A stretch of DNA of 64,000 nucleotides from Symsagittifera roscoffensis (GCF_963678635.1 NC_087071.1:33280141-33344140), one strand, 5' to 3'; positions 31,455 through 42,456 are shown, counted from the first letter of the stretch. Notes: generated from the sequence alone by a model not told the origin. Program-made: numbers and translations.

Positions 31455-32310
31455 TGTAACATTCGCCCAAATACTACACAGCGACGGAGCGTAGGAAAAG
31501 TACCTATTAACGACTGGCAGGCGTCAGTTACCTTAATCCTACTCGCTTTTCACCGTCTCGACCTTGCCAGTTGATTTTCTGGTCTGTCTAGGGCAAAGTA
31601 AAAAGTTACCATTTTTAGGCCATCAGTCAAACGACTTTTGATCAGCTTTCGTTTACATGCAAACACAACCACATAGCTGAGTCTCGGATCCTCAGACTAC
31701 GTGATTGTCATCAAAAACACGGCTCGAACAACCTATTTTAACATATTTTTGTGTGACAGTTCTATATTAAATCCATTCGAGATGGATTGACCCTTTCCTC
31801 TTTCTAGCTACTCATATTCTGAAATATCAAACAATAACGGTGTTAATTAAGAGATCTATGACATTCCAGTAGCTATAAAGTTAGTTTATACAGTCCCTTC
31901 ACATAAACAGTCTCTGGGGGACCAAGCCTCCGCTCCCGTAATATTCCTGAGATAACGCTCTTATCTCTTCCAATTTGTGTCCCGGGAGGGTTCCGTGGTG
32001 TATTTCTTCCCCCACTGAAGCCTCCTTCTCCACCAATATCTGTTGACAAGTGTCTTATCGTGCGTTGTTGCCACGATAAGAGGCTTCGTATTTTCCGTCT
32101 CTGGTACGACTGTTTTTCACAATATTTGTCGTTTTTCTGATTTTCGTCACTTTTTCAGTCAAAATGGCCGTTTTTTGTATTTCTGAGAAATATTCTTCTT
32201 CCAATCGAAATTTTAAAAATAAAAATTCTAGAATATTCCGACCCTCCTTCGCAATGCTTTTCGTCAATAAGGCCTTTAGTCGTTCTTTTTTACGTCGCCG
32301 GAATGGCACA
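31455..32310 (-). repeat. Copy C 3' LTR
   Basis: 856 bp, TGTGCCATTC at 32310 to TGTTACA at 31455. It lacks the 25-bp segment that the 5' LTR has behind its first ten bases. The first and last ten bases form an imperfect inverted repeat. Confidence 0.93.
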
Positions 32311-32340
32311 TACTCCCCGGACAGTCCCCATCAATGTCCC
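32311..32340 (-). other. 3' polypurine tract of copy C
   Basis: On the minus strand GGGACATTGATGGGG and then ACTGTCCGGGGAGTA run directly into the LTR start TGTGCC. The core is shared with copy B at 28243-28264. Confidence 0.7.
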
Positions 32341-33084
32341 TATTGATCGCATAACACCGGGTTATCGTCAAGTAGTTATCCAGTTTTCTGTAATCAATCT
32401 TACAAATCGCATAAGAAAATGAAATTTATCTACCCCACCTCAACTCACTACGTGTTCACAAATGGCATCGTACTACATTTCACTGCCTTTCAACATTTTC
32501 ACAAAATTTGCACCATGAGGAGTGTCCTAGATAAAATTTCTTTTCTGACTACTTACGTCGTCTTGCCATAAAACTTCTTTTCGCTCTTTGTGATTAAAAA
32601 GTGGGACGTGGCACGGCCACGCACCCGTTAAAATTAACCTAACATTACTCACCAAGTATAATCAGTCATTTATGCGGTCCTTTCAATATTAAAACTAAGA
32701 AACTCTGTGGCTAGGAAAGTTATTGAGTTACCCACCCTACTCGAGCTAGTTTACTCAAACTTACCATGTCGCCACACAGTGACTTTGTGTCTTACACAGG
32801 TTAAAAACTTCAGTCGTGAATAAATAGGTAAATATACTCACCTAGATTCCTCATATACATACATAAATAGCCATAACTAAAATCAAGAATTTCAACAATT
32901 TTAACAATTGCAACATTTTCAAAGTCTGGTTTGACCAAACTAAATCAAAACAGAAAGTTTCACAAGTTCAATAATCAAAACTTGGTTGATTTGTTCTAGT
33001 TTTAGCACACAAAGACAATCAAGTTTTTTCTCCTTCTCTTCCTTTCTTGCTCACGTCTTCACTTGTCCTCTTCGTTCATCATCT
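32341..33084 (-). other. Copy C 3' non-coding region
   Basis: About 740 bp without a gene. The part near 32690-32790 corresponds to copy B 27800-27900, and the part near 32930-33000 corresponds to copy A 1748-1813 (minus-strand TTTAGTTTGGTC). Nothing else is recognised. Confidence 0.6.
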
Positions 33085-34431
33085 TCATTCCATCGCTTCT
33101 CCATCCTGATGTTCAGCGTGACTGTCTTCCAGAACTTTCTCCAGCATGTCCATAGAGTTGCGGGCCGTGCCCCAACTCTCCTGCTCCAACAGCCTCGGTT
33201 TGCAACAAGGTAGCAAGTCCACATTCACCTTCTGCTCCCGGTTCCTGCAAAAGCTGTTGTGAAGACATAGGCTCACGTTTCGTTCTAGGTCAGCTCTTAA
33301 GACCTCTTTCTTCTCATCTTCAGTAACACAAGGCGCTCCAGCTACCCGCTTCACCGCTGTGGTGACCGCGTTTCTGTGCGTCAAGAATACTCTCTTATAG
33401 GCTCCTGGTCCTATATCTAGCTGGAAAGATTGATAGGCTTCCGTGTTCCTCGACATGTGACGCTTCGCGCGTTCATACATCCATGATGTCATCACTGGAC
33501 GGAGCCAAGGCATCAATCTTTGCCTTGACCATATTCTTTCAATGGCTTTAGGTATCCTCAGAACCTTGCAGGTGGTTCTAAAAAGATCCAATTCACGATT
33601 CATCTTCAAGTTGCTCAGCTGCTCAGGAGTCGGCACGGCAGTCTCCTGCTCATTTGTGTCCGCGTTAGCCTCCAGCCATCTCACTGCCAGCATGGCACTA
33701 ACCACCACGATTGACACCTGTTGATTCTGATCGGGAAACCCCGTGGAGTACAACTCCTCCACGTCCCATACTAGCATTAGATTCCCGCGTTTGGGGTACC
33801 ACAACGTCTGCGCCAAACAGTGGCAAGGATACTCCCCATGGGTTCTCACTATGTTCCTTCGGGTCCGATACCCTGAGGCTCCCAGCAACGGTTCCACCTC
33901 CATCAGAATTCTGTGTAAGTCGTCTTTTTCTTCTATTGTGGGGAATTCAGTGGGTAAGGCTCCACTCGCTTTCTGCTTCTGGAACTCACTCACATTGCCT
34001 TCACTCAAGCTCAGAAACTCTTCACCCACCACATCTTGCAACTCGCCTTCAGATCTCTTCGGGACTGCCTGAAAGATCTTTGCCAACAAATCATGTGACC
34101 TCTCCGACATCCTGGCCAACCTCACGCACTTTGGCACAGAGAAAAGTTGATCAATCAACACCTGCTGTGTCCTCGCATCCATCACCACCATGTGTGTAGG
34201 ATATCTACTACTGCAATATGGTGCGGAGCTTGAACACACCAGATACTTTGAACCAGTCGGTTTATGATAGGCCTCACTATCTTTCAGATTCATCTCGTTC
34301 TCCAGAGCTTCTCTCCGGCCTCCGATTTTCTGCTCTGTCTGCAATGCTCCGGGGAATACTTCCACGCTGAGGGACGTCACTAGCTCATGGGCACGCTCCA
34401 GGCGCTCAATCGATTCAATCGAACTCGTCAT
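33085..34431 (-). pseudogene. ORF2 C-terminal part, copy C
   Basis: This is a long open frame (448 codons) that ends ORF2 at 33085. It holds VEVFPGALQTEQK, SVPKCVRLARMSE, YPCHCLAQTLWYPKRGN, RLMPWLRPVMTSWMYERAKRHMSRN, LDIGPGAYKRVFLTHRNAVTTAV and the Cys tail LCLHNSFCRNRE and LLPCCKPRLLEQE. It is in a different frame from the segment before because a 16-bp tandem duplication at 34420-34451 shifts the frame by one. The same blocks occur in copies A and B. Function unknown, and no transmembrane segment is seen. Confidence 0.7.
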
Positions 34432-35866
34432 GCTGCGAACTCGTCATGCTGCCCAAGGCTGTGATCAAATTTACGTCCGTCACCCCATGACAGTCCGCGA
34501 CCAACTCCATACCATTTTTATCCGACATGCTCAGTCTTCCGTACAATCGTGCCAGTTGCCGATGCTGCTCGCTCAGCGTAACCAGGCAGTGTCCCAGGTT
34601 ACAAACATGTCCTTCCATCACACTGTGTTGAGCCAAGCATGTGCCTTGCTTCAACCAATTACTCGATGGACCTTCCTCGGACAGCTCCGTGGATGGGTTG
34701 CTCTTCCGCTTCGTCAATCTCATGGCCAGCAGATGATGTATCATGGCCAGATCATGTAAACTCGCGTCATCATCTAGGTCTAACGTGATATCCGCCGTCA
34801 TGTCCCAGATTAAACCGGCATTAGGATGAGGGCACCAAGAAGGCTTCATGAGTTCCCACATCGTCACTAGACTGGTTTTCAAGGGACCGTCCCAAGAACC
34901 ACAATCAAAACTCACTTGCCCCTTTAGCTCGGGAACCGAGGGTTCGACCACTCGTTCTTCCAAAATAATTCCCAGCTTGGGTTGTTCCACCATCAGCATC
35001 CCAGTTTCTTTAATACGTTCAACCCAGAAATTGAGTACTATGACTTGCTCATAGTCGAAGTACGCTTCCCTGGCTTCTTCATTCACGAAGGGATTATACG
35101 CCATCCCTGGTATGCCAGACACATATTGGAATGACTTCAGTTTCCCTAGTGTTGCAAACTCTTTTTGTCCTCTGACCGCTTCAATCAACTCCCGGCTCAC
35201 TTTCAGTTCTTTGTTGGAATATCTTCTCACCTCTTCCAACTTGCGATAGCTTTCCATATCATTCGACTCCTTGCTTGGCACAGTCAATGGCATGTCCTGA
35301 TATAGTTCGAGGAGTGCCCTAAGGAAGTTCCTTTCACAATCAACTCCCTTTTGCCGAATGATCTTTATGCATTTTCCCAAAACAGGAGTGGGGATACGAT
35401 CCACCACGAACCTGACAAAGCAAAGGGCATCCTTGCGCTTAGCCCATGCTATCGCAGAATCGTCTTTCGAAATCAACGCTCGCAGAGCTTCCATCAACTC
35501 CAGTTCCTGTTCCCGTGATTTCGAATCATTACTGGCTTCATACTCCGCTCTCTTGATGCCCATCAAGCACCAAGCCAACCGTACTTGCAGATCAGTTCTC
35601 ACGCAAGGATGAGCCAGGTATGCCGCCACTGTAGCAGGTGCATGCATCGCCTCGTCGAAGTATCTCTGGAGGGCCGCCCTCCAGGAGATTTCTAGCAATT
35701 TTTCCAATCCGACTTCGTTCGCTTCAGAGGACATTACCGTGCCGTATTCTTTTCGATTTAAGTTCGAATTTTCCGTGAGCTCTTTCAGATGTTCCTGCAT
35801 GGCTCGCTTCTCGCCCCAAGCCATCAGGTGCCCTCTCGCGGAGTTTCTCGCTTTCAACATTTCCAC
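34415..35866 (-). pseudogene. ORF2 unknown regions 5-6, copy C
   Basis: 483 open codons in the frame of 37375-35885, separated from it by one TGA (35887-35885). It corresponds to copy B 24660-26090: EMLKARNSARGHLM, WCLMGIKRAEYE, KRKDALCFVRFV, YVSGIPGMAYNPF, EAYFDYEQV, WELMKPSWCPHPNAG and ADCHGVTDVNLITALG. It ends after the 16-bp duplication, which copies the codons for SMTSS and shifts the frame. Appears alpha-helical; no known fold is recognised. Confidence 0.65.
34420..34451. repeat. 16-bp tandem duplication causing a frameshift
   Basis: CGAACTCGTCATGCTG occurs twice in direct succession. Copies A and B have the sequence once. It adds 16 bases and breaks ORF2 of copy C between ITALG and the following block. 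Confidence 0.9.
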
Positions 35867-35884
35867 ATAACCTCCTGCTGGATC

Positions 35885-37471
35885 TCACATGTGGACTGAT
35901 TCTGGCACAGTAACTCGACTGTACTCGACCACGTCGAGTTGTCCTTCCAGCTTCAATTTGGCTATGTTGGTCCGCGAGGGCCTGTAATCTTCAAGTCCTC
36001 CAGATCCACATTGACTGATGATCTCCATCTCTAATTTAGTGTCTGCCACGGTTCGTGCAGTTTTCTTTGATCTTACGGCTGTCGTGGTCAGACCTGCCAA
36101 GAGCATAGGGGGTATCAGATTCTCCTTTTCTCCCCCTGCCAGCGTTGCACTATCTCCTTGCCCGCTCTCGCCTGAGCGACCTGCGCTCGTTAAAGAGGTC
36201 ACCACTGCGCTGGCTCTCGACTTCACCACTCTCGGGTTCATGGCTCGACTTCCTGTTTTCCCTTTTAGTCGCTTCAGCCCCTTCCTGGCTCGTCTAACAG
36301 GTAATTTCTTTGTAACCTGCTGATCATCGGCACTGTCTTCTATTACTGACTCGGTCAGAACATCCGACTCCCTGGAGTTCACTATTTTCTCCAGGACCTC
36401 ACGCATGATGGGTTGGTTCAACCCCACCTTCATTATGGTATGCGTCCCATATCGCCTTATCACGTCCCATGATCTTTCCATGAAATTCACTCGGCTCCAG
36501 GTTGTCCCTGTCTTGCCTTCTAGCTCACTCTGATATCTCTCCCATTCCTCTTCCGGCAACGTGCTCAGGAAGGATACCCTCATTGATTCTTCAATTTTTC
36601 TCCTCCTTGGTGACTCATGGAGCAATCTCTGCGGATCCCTGCTTTGGCACTCTCTCGCCTGGCTTTTTGGGTCTATCGGGGATAAGTCAGCCGACGCCTC
36701 CTTTGTAGGGGACATGAAAGACGATGGCGTCATTAGCAATAGACTCCCATCGACTTCCCCATCGTCGTCTTCACTAAACCGGTATTCTAGCAAGTCTCTC
36801 TCTAACGCTCCCAGATCCGTCTCACCCGGTTTTCCCGTCTTTCCCTCGGTATCGTTGTCGTCATGATCCATCAAATCATCATCACCTGCATCAGGTTTCG
36901 GCCTGGGTCTTGAAGGTCCTTGTCGTGAGTCAGTGCCCGAGTCCGGCCGAGCCGGGACGGTCATGTCTCCTGCATGATAAAACAACTCATCATTCACCAG
37001 GAATTCTACAGATTCCTCGCCATGTGGTGCTAGGTCCTCTATCGTTATATATGAGCCCCCTATGCTCTCCTTTGCCACTTCCATCATCACTACCTTCACT
37101 TCTCCTGACCACTTCAGTCTTGATAAGTCATCCGTGGGAGAATACACTTCGTTCCACATTTCGGGCGAGACCTCTGGTCTCCTGGAAGGTAGTGCCTTGA
37201 TCTTCTTCCTACTCCAAGCATCAGGAAATGAGAAGTCGAATGTGTGCGCGGCTGCCACATTCCAGCCGATGAAGCGCGGCTCCATCCCTTCACTCCACTT
37301 CAACATTCTCTTTTCTGCATCACGAGCTGCTCCGATGCGAGGGGCAATGATGGGAGATGTGACTCCCAACAACATCCTCCTTATCGGTGGATATCGAGGG
37401 CATTGGTCCGGCAGCGGCCTGGACCCAGATAGCCACGCTTGCTGGTTCTCTTTGGCGTGTGCATAGGCCTA
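35885..37471 (-). pseudogene. ORF2 unknown regions 3-5, copy C
   Basis: The frame of 37921-37469 continues behind a TAG (37471-37469) to a TGA at 35885. It contains IRRMLLGVTSPI, an acidic Ser/Asp-rich linker (DDDLMDHDDNDTEG), SPRRRKIEESMRVSFLSTLP, RVNFMERSWDVI, GLNQPIMREVLEK and PPMLLAGLTTT. Copy B has the same order at 23030-24640. The basic stretch KKLPVRRARKGLKRLKGK could be a nuclear targeting or nucleic-acid-binding patch. Confidence 0.6.
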
Positions 37472-37921
37472 GGGTAAGAGTGGCACTCCCATAGCCGCTC
37501 TCGTATCCTTTACTACTGGTCTTAAGTTCCAAAGCTTCGGGTTGAACTGGATATGAGAAAGTTCCTCACGGCCCATTCGGCATTTGAAGTGGTTGTTGAA
37601 ATCCATCAACATCCAACCTGGCTCCGCTATTCTTCCAAACAGCCTATCGTCACTGACCAGCCCTCTCAACTCACTCTGTTCTACCCAGTTCAGTAGGGAA
37701 CAGTCCACGACTGAGACCAGGTTGACGTACAACACTGAATTCCTGTACGCCTTAACTTGTACATCCGGGAACGCAAAAGACATCACCGGTCCATACACCA
37801 CTGTGACGAATTCCCGCAGTCTGTGGACCAGAGCCAACGGATCAATCCGCATCATGACAGCTAAGTCCGTCAGTAAGGGCATGCCACAATACTGCTTACT
37901 CTCGCCCGCATTCGTCGCCAC
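37469..37921 (-). pseudogene. ORF2 unknown region 3, copy C (part 2)
   Basis: 150 open codons, in another frame from the piece before (frameshift near 37922, in a run of CTGTTCTG repeats). PLLTDLAVMMR, LREFVTVVYGP, SVLYVNLVSVVD and PKLWNLRPV match copy B 22550-22910. It is followed by an in-frame TAG. Confidence 0.6.
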
Positions 37922-37922
37922 C

Positions 37923-38330
37923 TTATCTTCTCCTGTTCTGTTGTCCTGTTCTGATGCTTCTGTTCTGTTGTAAGAGGTATTGAAGCAGGAGAGTCCTCCA
38001 GTCTTTCATCTTCTTGAGCGAGGCGGTTTCCAACTGTGCATTGAACTCACGACTCGGTCCCTGTAGTTGTTCAGGGTAACGTAACAGCGCAAGCAAATCA
38101 CCCAATCGACCGTAGGTCATAGCAATCAGAGTCAGGAGTCCATCCAATCTCAAATCGGCTAACGCTTGGGTGAAGAGATTCGCCGGCCCCTTCACGAAAT
38201 TTTCGTGACCAAATGTCACGTACAAGGCTAATACCAGGCCAATCGATAACTTCCTAATGTCTCTGACAAAACTCGCAATCAAGTTCCGGGATGCCCTAGG
38301 ATAGCACGTCGATAGGAAGGATGGCGTTCA
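37923..38330 (-). pseudogene. ORF2 unknown region 3, copy C (part 1)
   Basis: The frame of the 1,216-codon segment continues behind a TGA (38330-38328) where copy B has Trp. It contains VTFGHENFVKGPANL, LRLDGLLTLIAMTYG and LLQYLLQQNR and ends with a frameshift near 37922. The match to copy B 22120-22490 is clear. Confidence 0.65.
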
Positions 38331-41300
38331 TCCCACTCCCATTCCTCCCAAGATAGCATCCGATCGTTCGTACTGTGCCCTCGTGGCTAGCACGTCAGCT
38401 TGGAACTTGTCCAGTGACATCGTGTTTACGTCCTGCATTAGTTTCAACATCATGCCCCCAGTTAACTCCCGGGCATCAAAGAGGTTTTTCAGGTACACGT
38501 GTATCTCCTTTATCACTGCCGGCGCGTGCTCGAACGCGTCCTCACCCAAGGTGCACAGCCTTGGTGACAAGTACAACCATATGTTGTTGTGCGGCTTCGT
38601 GCGCAAAGCCATTGCCATGAGATCTTCTTCGGCTGCTGTCATGTTCTTCCTGACTGTCATGCCCTGCTCATTCTCGGCCTGATCCATCTGTCTGAACCAG
38701 AGATCATCAGCCACCTGTTGTACTAACAGATGATCGTCATCCACCCCTGGTCTTAGTTTCAGCAATCTGGCAAAGTTGGACAGCTCCAACCCCAGAACTT
38801 CATCTAGCACCAACCGAGTTGTGCTACAATCTCTGAGCCCCTGTATGGCATTCGAAATGTCAGCCCAAACGGCGGGAAGCTCAGATCGGGACGGGTAGTA
38901 ATTGTCCGGGTCCACTACTCTGTTTGGGGCAGGAATTATCACATTGAACCTCCCCTCTGCTATTGTTGTGACCATTGTATATACAAATTGAAGGGGTTCT
39001 GGTAATGCAGCGTACCCTGGTGACAATACAAAGATCACCTTCACCACATTCATGGTGAAGCGTTGTCTTGCTGCTGCTTCTACCTCAGCCATCGCCGAGA
39101 GCAGTGTCATTATCGCCTCCCCTATGACCTCGTTACTCGGGATCGACCCATCCGTCAGACGTGACAATAAGCCCCTGCTTTGCAGATGATCATTTGAGCC
39201 TGCAACCACTATTACCTGCGGCTCCATACTGACCACCCTTCGCACACTTATCATCATGCCGATTGCTTGTCCCCAGTCCAATTTAGGTGCCGTCAAAAAG
39301 ATCACGTCGGGCCAAAAGAGAGAACGGGGAGTATAGAGATAATCGGAACTGGCCACGATCAGATACTTCGCAGCTTTCATCTCTAAGGGATCGTAAGCAG
39401 CGAACAGGCCATCGCCTATTGGGGCCTTCAGTTTCCCATATCTCTGTTCATCTCCCTCTACCGTAGTCGTTCGGGGGTAGTCCCTTGAATATTCGCCAGG
39501 CGTCTGACCGGGTGGTTTAGCGAACTGCCTGTACATCTTATGATGCTTGTTATTGGGCTTATTTTCTGCCTGAAACTTGCCCCTTCGAGCAGGTGGCGTC
39601 AATTCCCGGGCTCTCTGTCGAACGTCCGTAAGGGACCGCGTGTTCAAGGGTCCAAAGGTATTGTCCTGAGGCAATCCGTTCAAGTCTGCATGTCGGAGCG
39701 TAGTCGCAGAGCTGAACTGCTCCTGCTCTGCTAGCAGCCAATCCACGCCTGGTATCCGATACAATCGCGACACCGTGGGACTTTCTCCGCCAATCATTCT
39801 CATCGCGTCCTCCCGACACGTCAGGGTATTCATGTTCAGCTTCGTGGACATGTCCGTCTTATACTGTCCCCAATGACTAGGGTATGATCGATTCCAAAGC
39901 AGCAGGCTGCCTGGTTCAACTCCTTCCGCAGGCACGGCGCTCGTAGACGATCCTGCTGCTGGAGCAGGGTTTGCCGTGGCGGGCGGATCGTTCCTCCTAG
40001 ACACGGTCTGGGAGTTATTTCTGTTCTGAACCACTGATCTGCCGAGTCGGCTTTCAAGCGGTTGTGTTCTGGGACGAGGAGCAGTCCCTAGCCTCTCTCT
40101 CACGTTTGAGCTCGGAGCGGTGGGTGCGGCTACAACCGTCTCCATTGCCAAGGGCCCTTGGCGGTTGACGAGGGATTCGGGCACGCTTGCCCTTATTGTA
40201 CTTCCTCCGGTCGTTGAACTGGTCCGAGCCAGAGAACTGGTCGCCCTCGACTCCTGCTCCATTTCTCTCAATTGCGTCTGAAATACATCATTCATCCAGT
40301 GTCTCCCTCGTTGGGTGTTGAAATGTATCCCATCTTTGGTAAGCGCAACATGATCAATCATGCGCAGCGTATTTTCGAGATCCAGAAGTCGCAACTCGCC
40401 AGGGTTGTTTCTCACCAGATTACGGATCATTTCATTCCACCGTGTCACGTTGCCGTTCATGAAATCTGCCACTGTGGTGCCCATCAGCGGGTTTTGTGGT
40501 ATCGTGCACAGCACCACAAACCTGGGCCTGTACTTCTCCTTCAGTTCATTCAGGAGGCATACCAGCAGAGGCTCCCACTTGCACTCGGGGGTCACTGGGG
40601 CTCTCGAGACGTCATTAGTTCCTAGCATTATCACCAGCGTATCCAGGTGATCCTCGCTTTGGAATTCCATCATTTTGATGACCTGAGCCACTGAAGCTCC
40701 TCCAAAGGACAAGGTGGTTGTCTGACCATAGACGAAGATCTCATTCAGATCCCTCACCAAACTGTCTCCTATGATCGGGTGGCGACTCCCTGGGGGAATC
40801 ACCTGGTCGTTCGTAGCGGGGTTCCAGCTCATGTCATTCAGGCAAGCTCGAGGATGCTCCGCAGCTACTTGCGTGAACTGGTGCCGTGTCATCAGATTCT
40901 TCCTGATATCTACCACGCGGGACTTCTGATAGGTTCTGCCATGCGCAGTCCCCGAGGGCACCATCGTGTGGGGTGCTCGCTCCGAGCTATTAGATGACTG
41001 ATCACGACGATGGGAAGGAACGATCCTACCCAATGTCCGTCCAGTGGTTCGGTTGATCTCCTCCATTGTCACTCTGGCCACTTGGTTGAACGATTCTTGG
41101 AACTGAGGGGCGAGGTAAGTGTCAGAAGGGTCTGGTATCGTGAACCTTTGACTAGAAGCAGACAGTCGTGTCTGCTGAGGAGCCTCGGGCTCTCTCGATG
41201 CACGCAAATCCAGAACCTCGGTCCCTCTCGATACACACAGCTCCTGAGCTGTTGTCCCAGGGCGCGTGTCGTTGGATCCCTCCGAGGATCTCATGCTCGC

Positions 41301-41978
41301 CAGAACTTCCGGTGACACTTGGCTCACTTTCGCCATATACAGCTCCTTCAGGTGCTTTATTTCATCCTCCTTATAAGCCACCTGTAGATCTTCGTATTTC
41401 TTCTTCCATTCGTCTCTTTCTCGAGCTATTGCCCTATACTCCTGGAGTTTGGCACACAGCTCGCTCTGATCTTTCTCCTTCTTTTCCAGCGTCTCGATCG
41501 TCTCCGACGTCTGGATCTCTATCTCACTCACCCTCACTTTATTCAAAGGAGGAGCAGCTGTAGGAGAGTCGACCGAATGTGACGGGCCTGGCCCATCACG
41601 TTGTCTCTTCGCTCCGATGAGTGGCTGCGCCGGTTGGACTGGTAAGGGCATCTCACCTAGCCGGTGGTCCCTCTGCTCACCTAGTCCTGGCTCACGAGCC
41701 AGGTCGTGGCCAGACATTTCTCCACGCCTCCATCTCATCAATCGGTTTCGGCCTCTCTCGGCGGTCCCGGACTCACCGAAGGCCAACATCAACACGACTT
41801 CCTTAGGGCGATTCCCTCGACCCTCTCGTCCTAGTGCATTAAGGAGCGCGACCACAAACATCGCCAACCCCGGGTCTTCTCGTGTGAAATCACAATCGAT
41901 CAGCCGCTGATAGATCTCGTCTAGAGTCGCTCCTAGACTCGCTGAGAGAAATTCCATGAGTTCGTTCGTGTCACCCAT
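38328..41978 (-). CDS. ORF2 N-terminal 1,216 codons with SGNH hydrolase, copy C
   Basis: The largest intact frame of the window. ATG at 41978 follows a stop-rich spacer and aligns with the copy B start. Residues 1-110 form a conserved N-terminal domain (EIYQRLIDCDF, RWRRGEMSGHDLAREPGLG), 155-220 a coiled coil. Residues about 398-575 form an SGNH/GDSL-type hydrolase with the full set: GDS 404-406, FGGAS 425-429, GTND 453-456 and DGIHF 549-553. A disordered Ser/Pro-rich linker (580-690) leads to block VDWLLAEQEQF (745-755) and a second SGNH-like region (870-1020) with VASSDY and GSNDH (927-931). ELPAVWADISNA and LDEVLGLELSNF follow. The frame originally ran on: the TGA at 38328 stands for a Trp codon in copy B. 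Confidence 0.85.
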   Translation of the reverse strand: MGDTNELMEFLSASLGATLDEIYQRLIDCDFTREDPGLAMFVVALLNALGREGRGNRPKEVVLMLAFGESGTAERGRNRLMRWRRGEMSGHDLAREPGLGEQRDHRLGEMPLPVQPAQPLIGAKRQRDGPGPSHSVDSPTAAPPLNKVRVSEIEIQTSETIETLEKKEKDQSELCAKLQEYRAIARERDEWKKKYEDLQVAYKEDEIKHLKELYMAKVSQVSPEVLASMRSSEGSNDTRPGTTAQELCVSRGTEVLDLRASREPEAPQQTRLSASSQRFTIPDPSDTYLAPQFQESFNQVARVTMEEINRTTGRTLGRIVPSHRRDQSSNSSERAPHTMVPSGTAHGRTYQKSRVVDIRKNLMTRHQFTQVAAEHPRACLNDMSWNPATNDQVIPPGSRHPIIGDSLVRDLNEIFVYGQTTTLSFGGASVAQVIKMMEFQSEDHLDTLVIMLGTNDVSRAPVTPECKWEPLLVCLLNELKEKYRPRFVVLCTIPQNPLMGTTVADFMNGNVTRWNEMIRNLVRNNPGELRLLDLENTLRMIDHVALTKDGIHFNTQRGRHWMNDVFQTQLREMEQESRATSSLARTSSTTGGSTIRASVPESLVNRQGPLAMETVVAAPTAPSSNVRERLGTAPRPRTQPLESRLGRSVVQNRNNSQTVSRRNDPPATANPAPAAGSSTSAVPAEGVEPGSLLLWNRSYPSHWGQYKTDMSTKLNMNTLTCREDAMRMIGGESPTVSRLYRIPGVDWLLAEQEQFSSATTLRHADLNGLPQDNTFGPLNTRSLTDVRQRARELTPPARRGKFQAENKPNNKHHKMYRQFAKPPGQTPGEYSRDYPRTTTVEGDEQRYGKLKAPIGDGLFAAYDPLEMKAAKYLIVASSDYLYTPRSLFWPDVIFLTAPKLDWGQAIGMMISVRRVVSMEPQVIVVAGSNDHLQSRGLLSRLTDGSIPSNEVIGEAIMTLLSAMAEVEAAARQRFTMNVVKVIFVLSPGYAALPEPLQFVYTMVTTIAEGRFNVIIPAPNRVVDPDNYYPSRSELPAVWADISNAIQGLRDCSTTRLVLDEVLGLELSNFARLLKLRPGVDDDHLLVQQVADDLWFRQMDQAENEQGMTVRKNMTAAEEDLMAMALRTKPHNNIWLYLSPRLCTLGEDAFEHAPAVIKEIHVYLKNLFDARELTGGMMLKLMQDVNTMSLDKFQADVLATRAQYERSDAILGGMGVG

Positions 41979-42456
41979 TTCTTATCGTCTTGATTCTTGT
42001 TGTCGTGTCGTGTAATTCCTTTCTGTCTCGTCTGATTCAGTGTTCAGTAAACAATTTTCGATCAATCAAGATCTAAAAAACAAGTCGCGACTTAGAACCA
42101 TCATTTTTGGATACAAAATCATTCAATTCTTTAAAACTCTCCATTGAAATTCTTTTTTCAATTCTGATTTTAAATAAATTTTAGCACCAAGGTGGATCGT
42201 CCACCTTTACCTTTGTCAGAGTAGCACGAATGTGCGCTGTCACCTTGATGACCTGGAGTACCCCAGGTCTATTATGACACAAACATAAAACATATCATAA
42301 CAATAACAGAACATAAACACATAAACATCACACACCTTTACTATCACATAAAAACATAATCCCTAATACTGTACCTAAAACCTAACCTAACCTAAAACTT
42401 GACTCCAATTCCTATCGAATAACTTAATAAAAACCACTTATCGCCGAGCGCAATTC
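41979..42456 (-). other. Spacer between ORF1 and ORF2, copy C
   Basis: 478 bp without an ORF, with runs of TATGT-type simple sequence on the minus strand (around 42290-42360), similar in kind to copy B 18195-18245. It separates two very long ORFs and so should contain whatever allows ORF2 to be expressed. Confidence 0.6.

Noticed and set aside
33085-34431. ORF2 end as an envelope gene of an endogenous retrovirus
   Set aside because: No signal peptide, no membrane segment, no furin-type site. The region is part of a polyprotein that starts with an SGNH domain.
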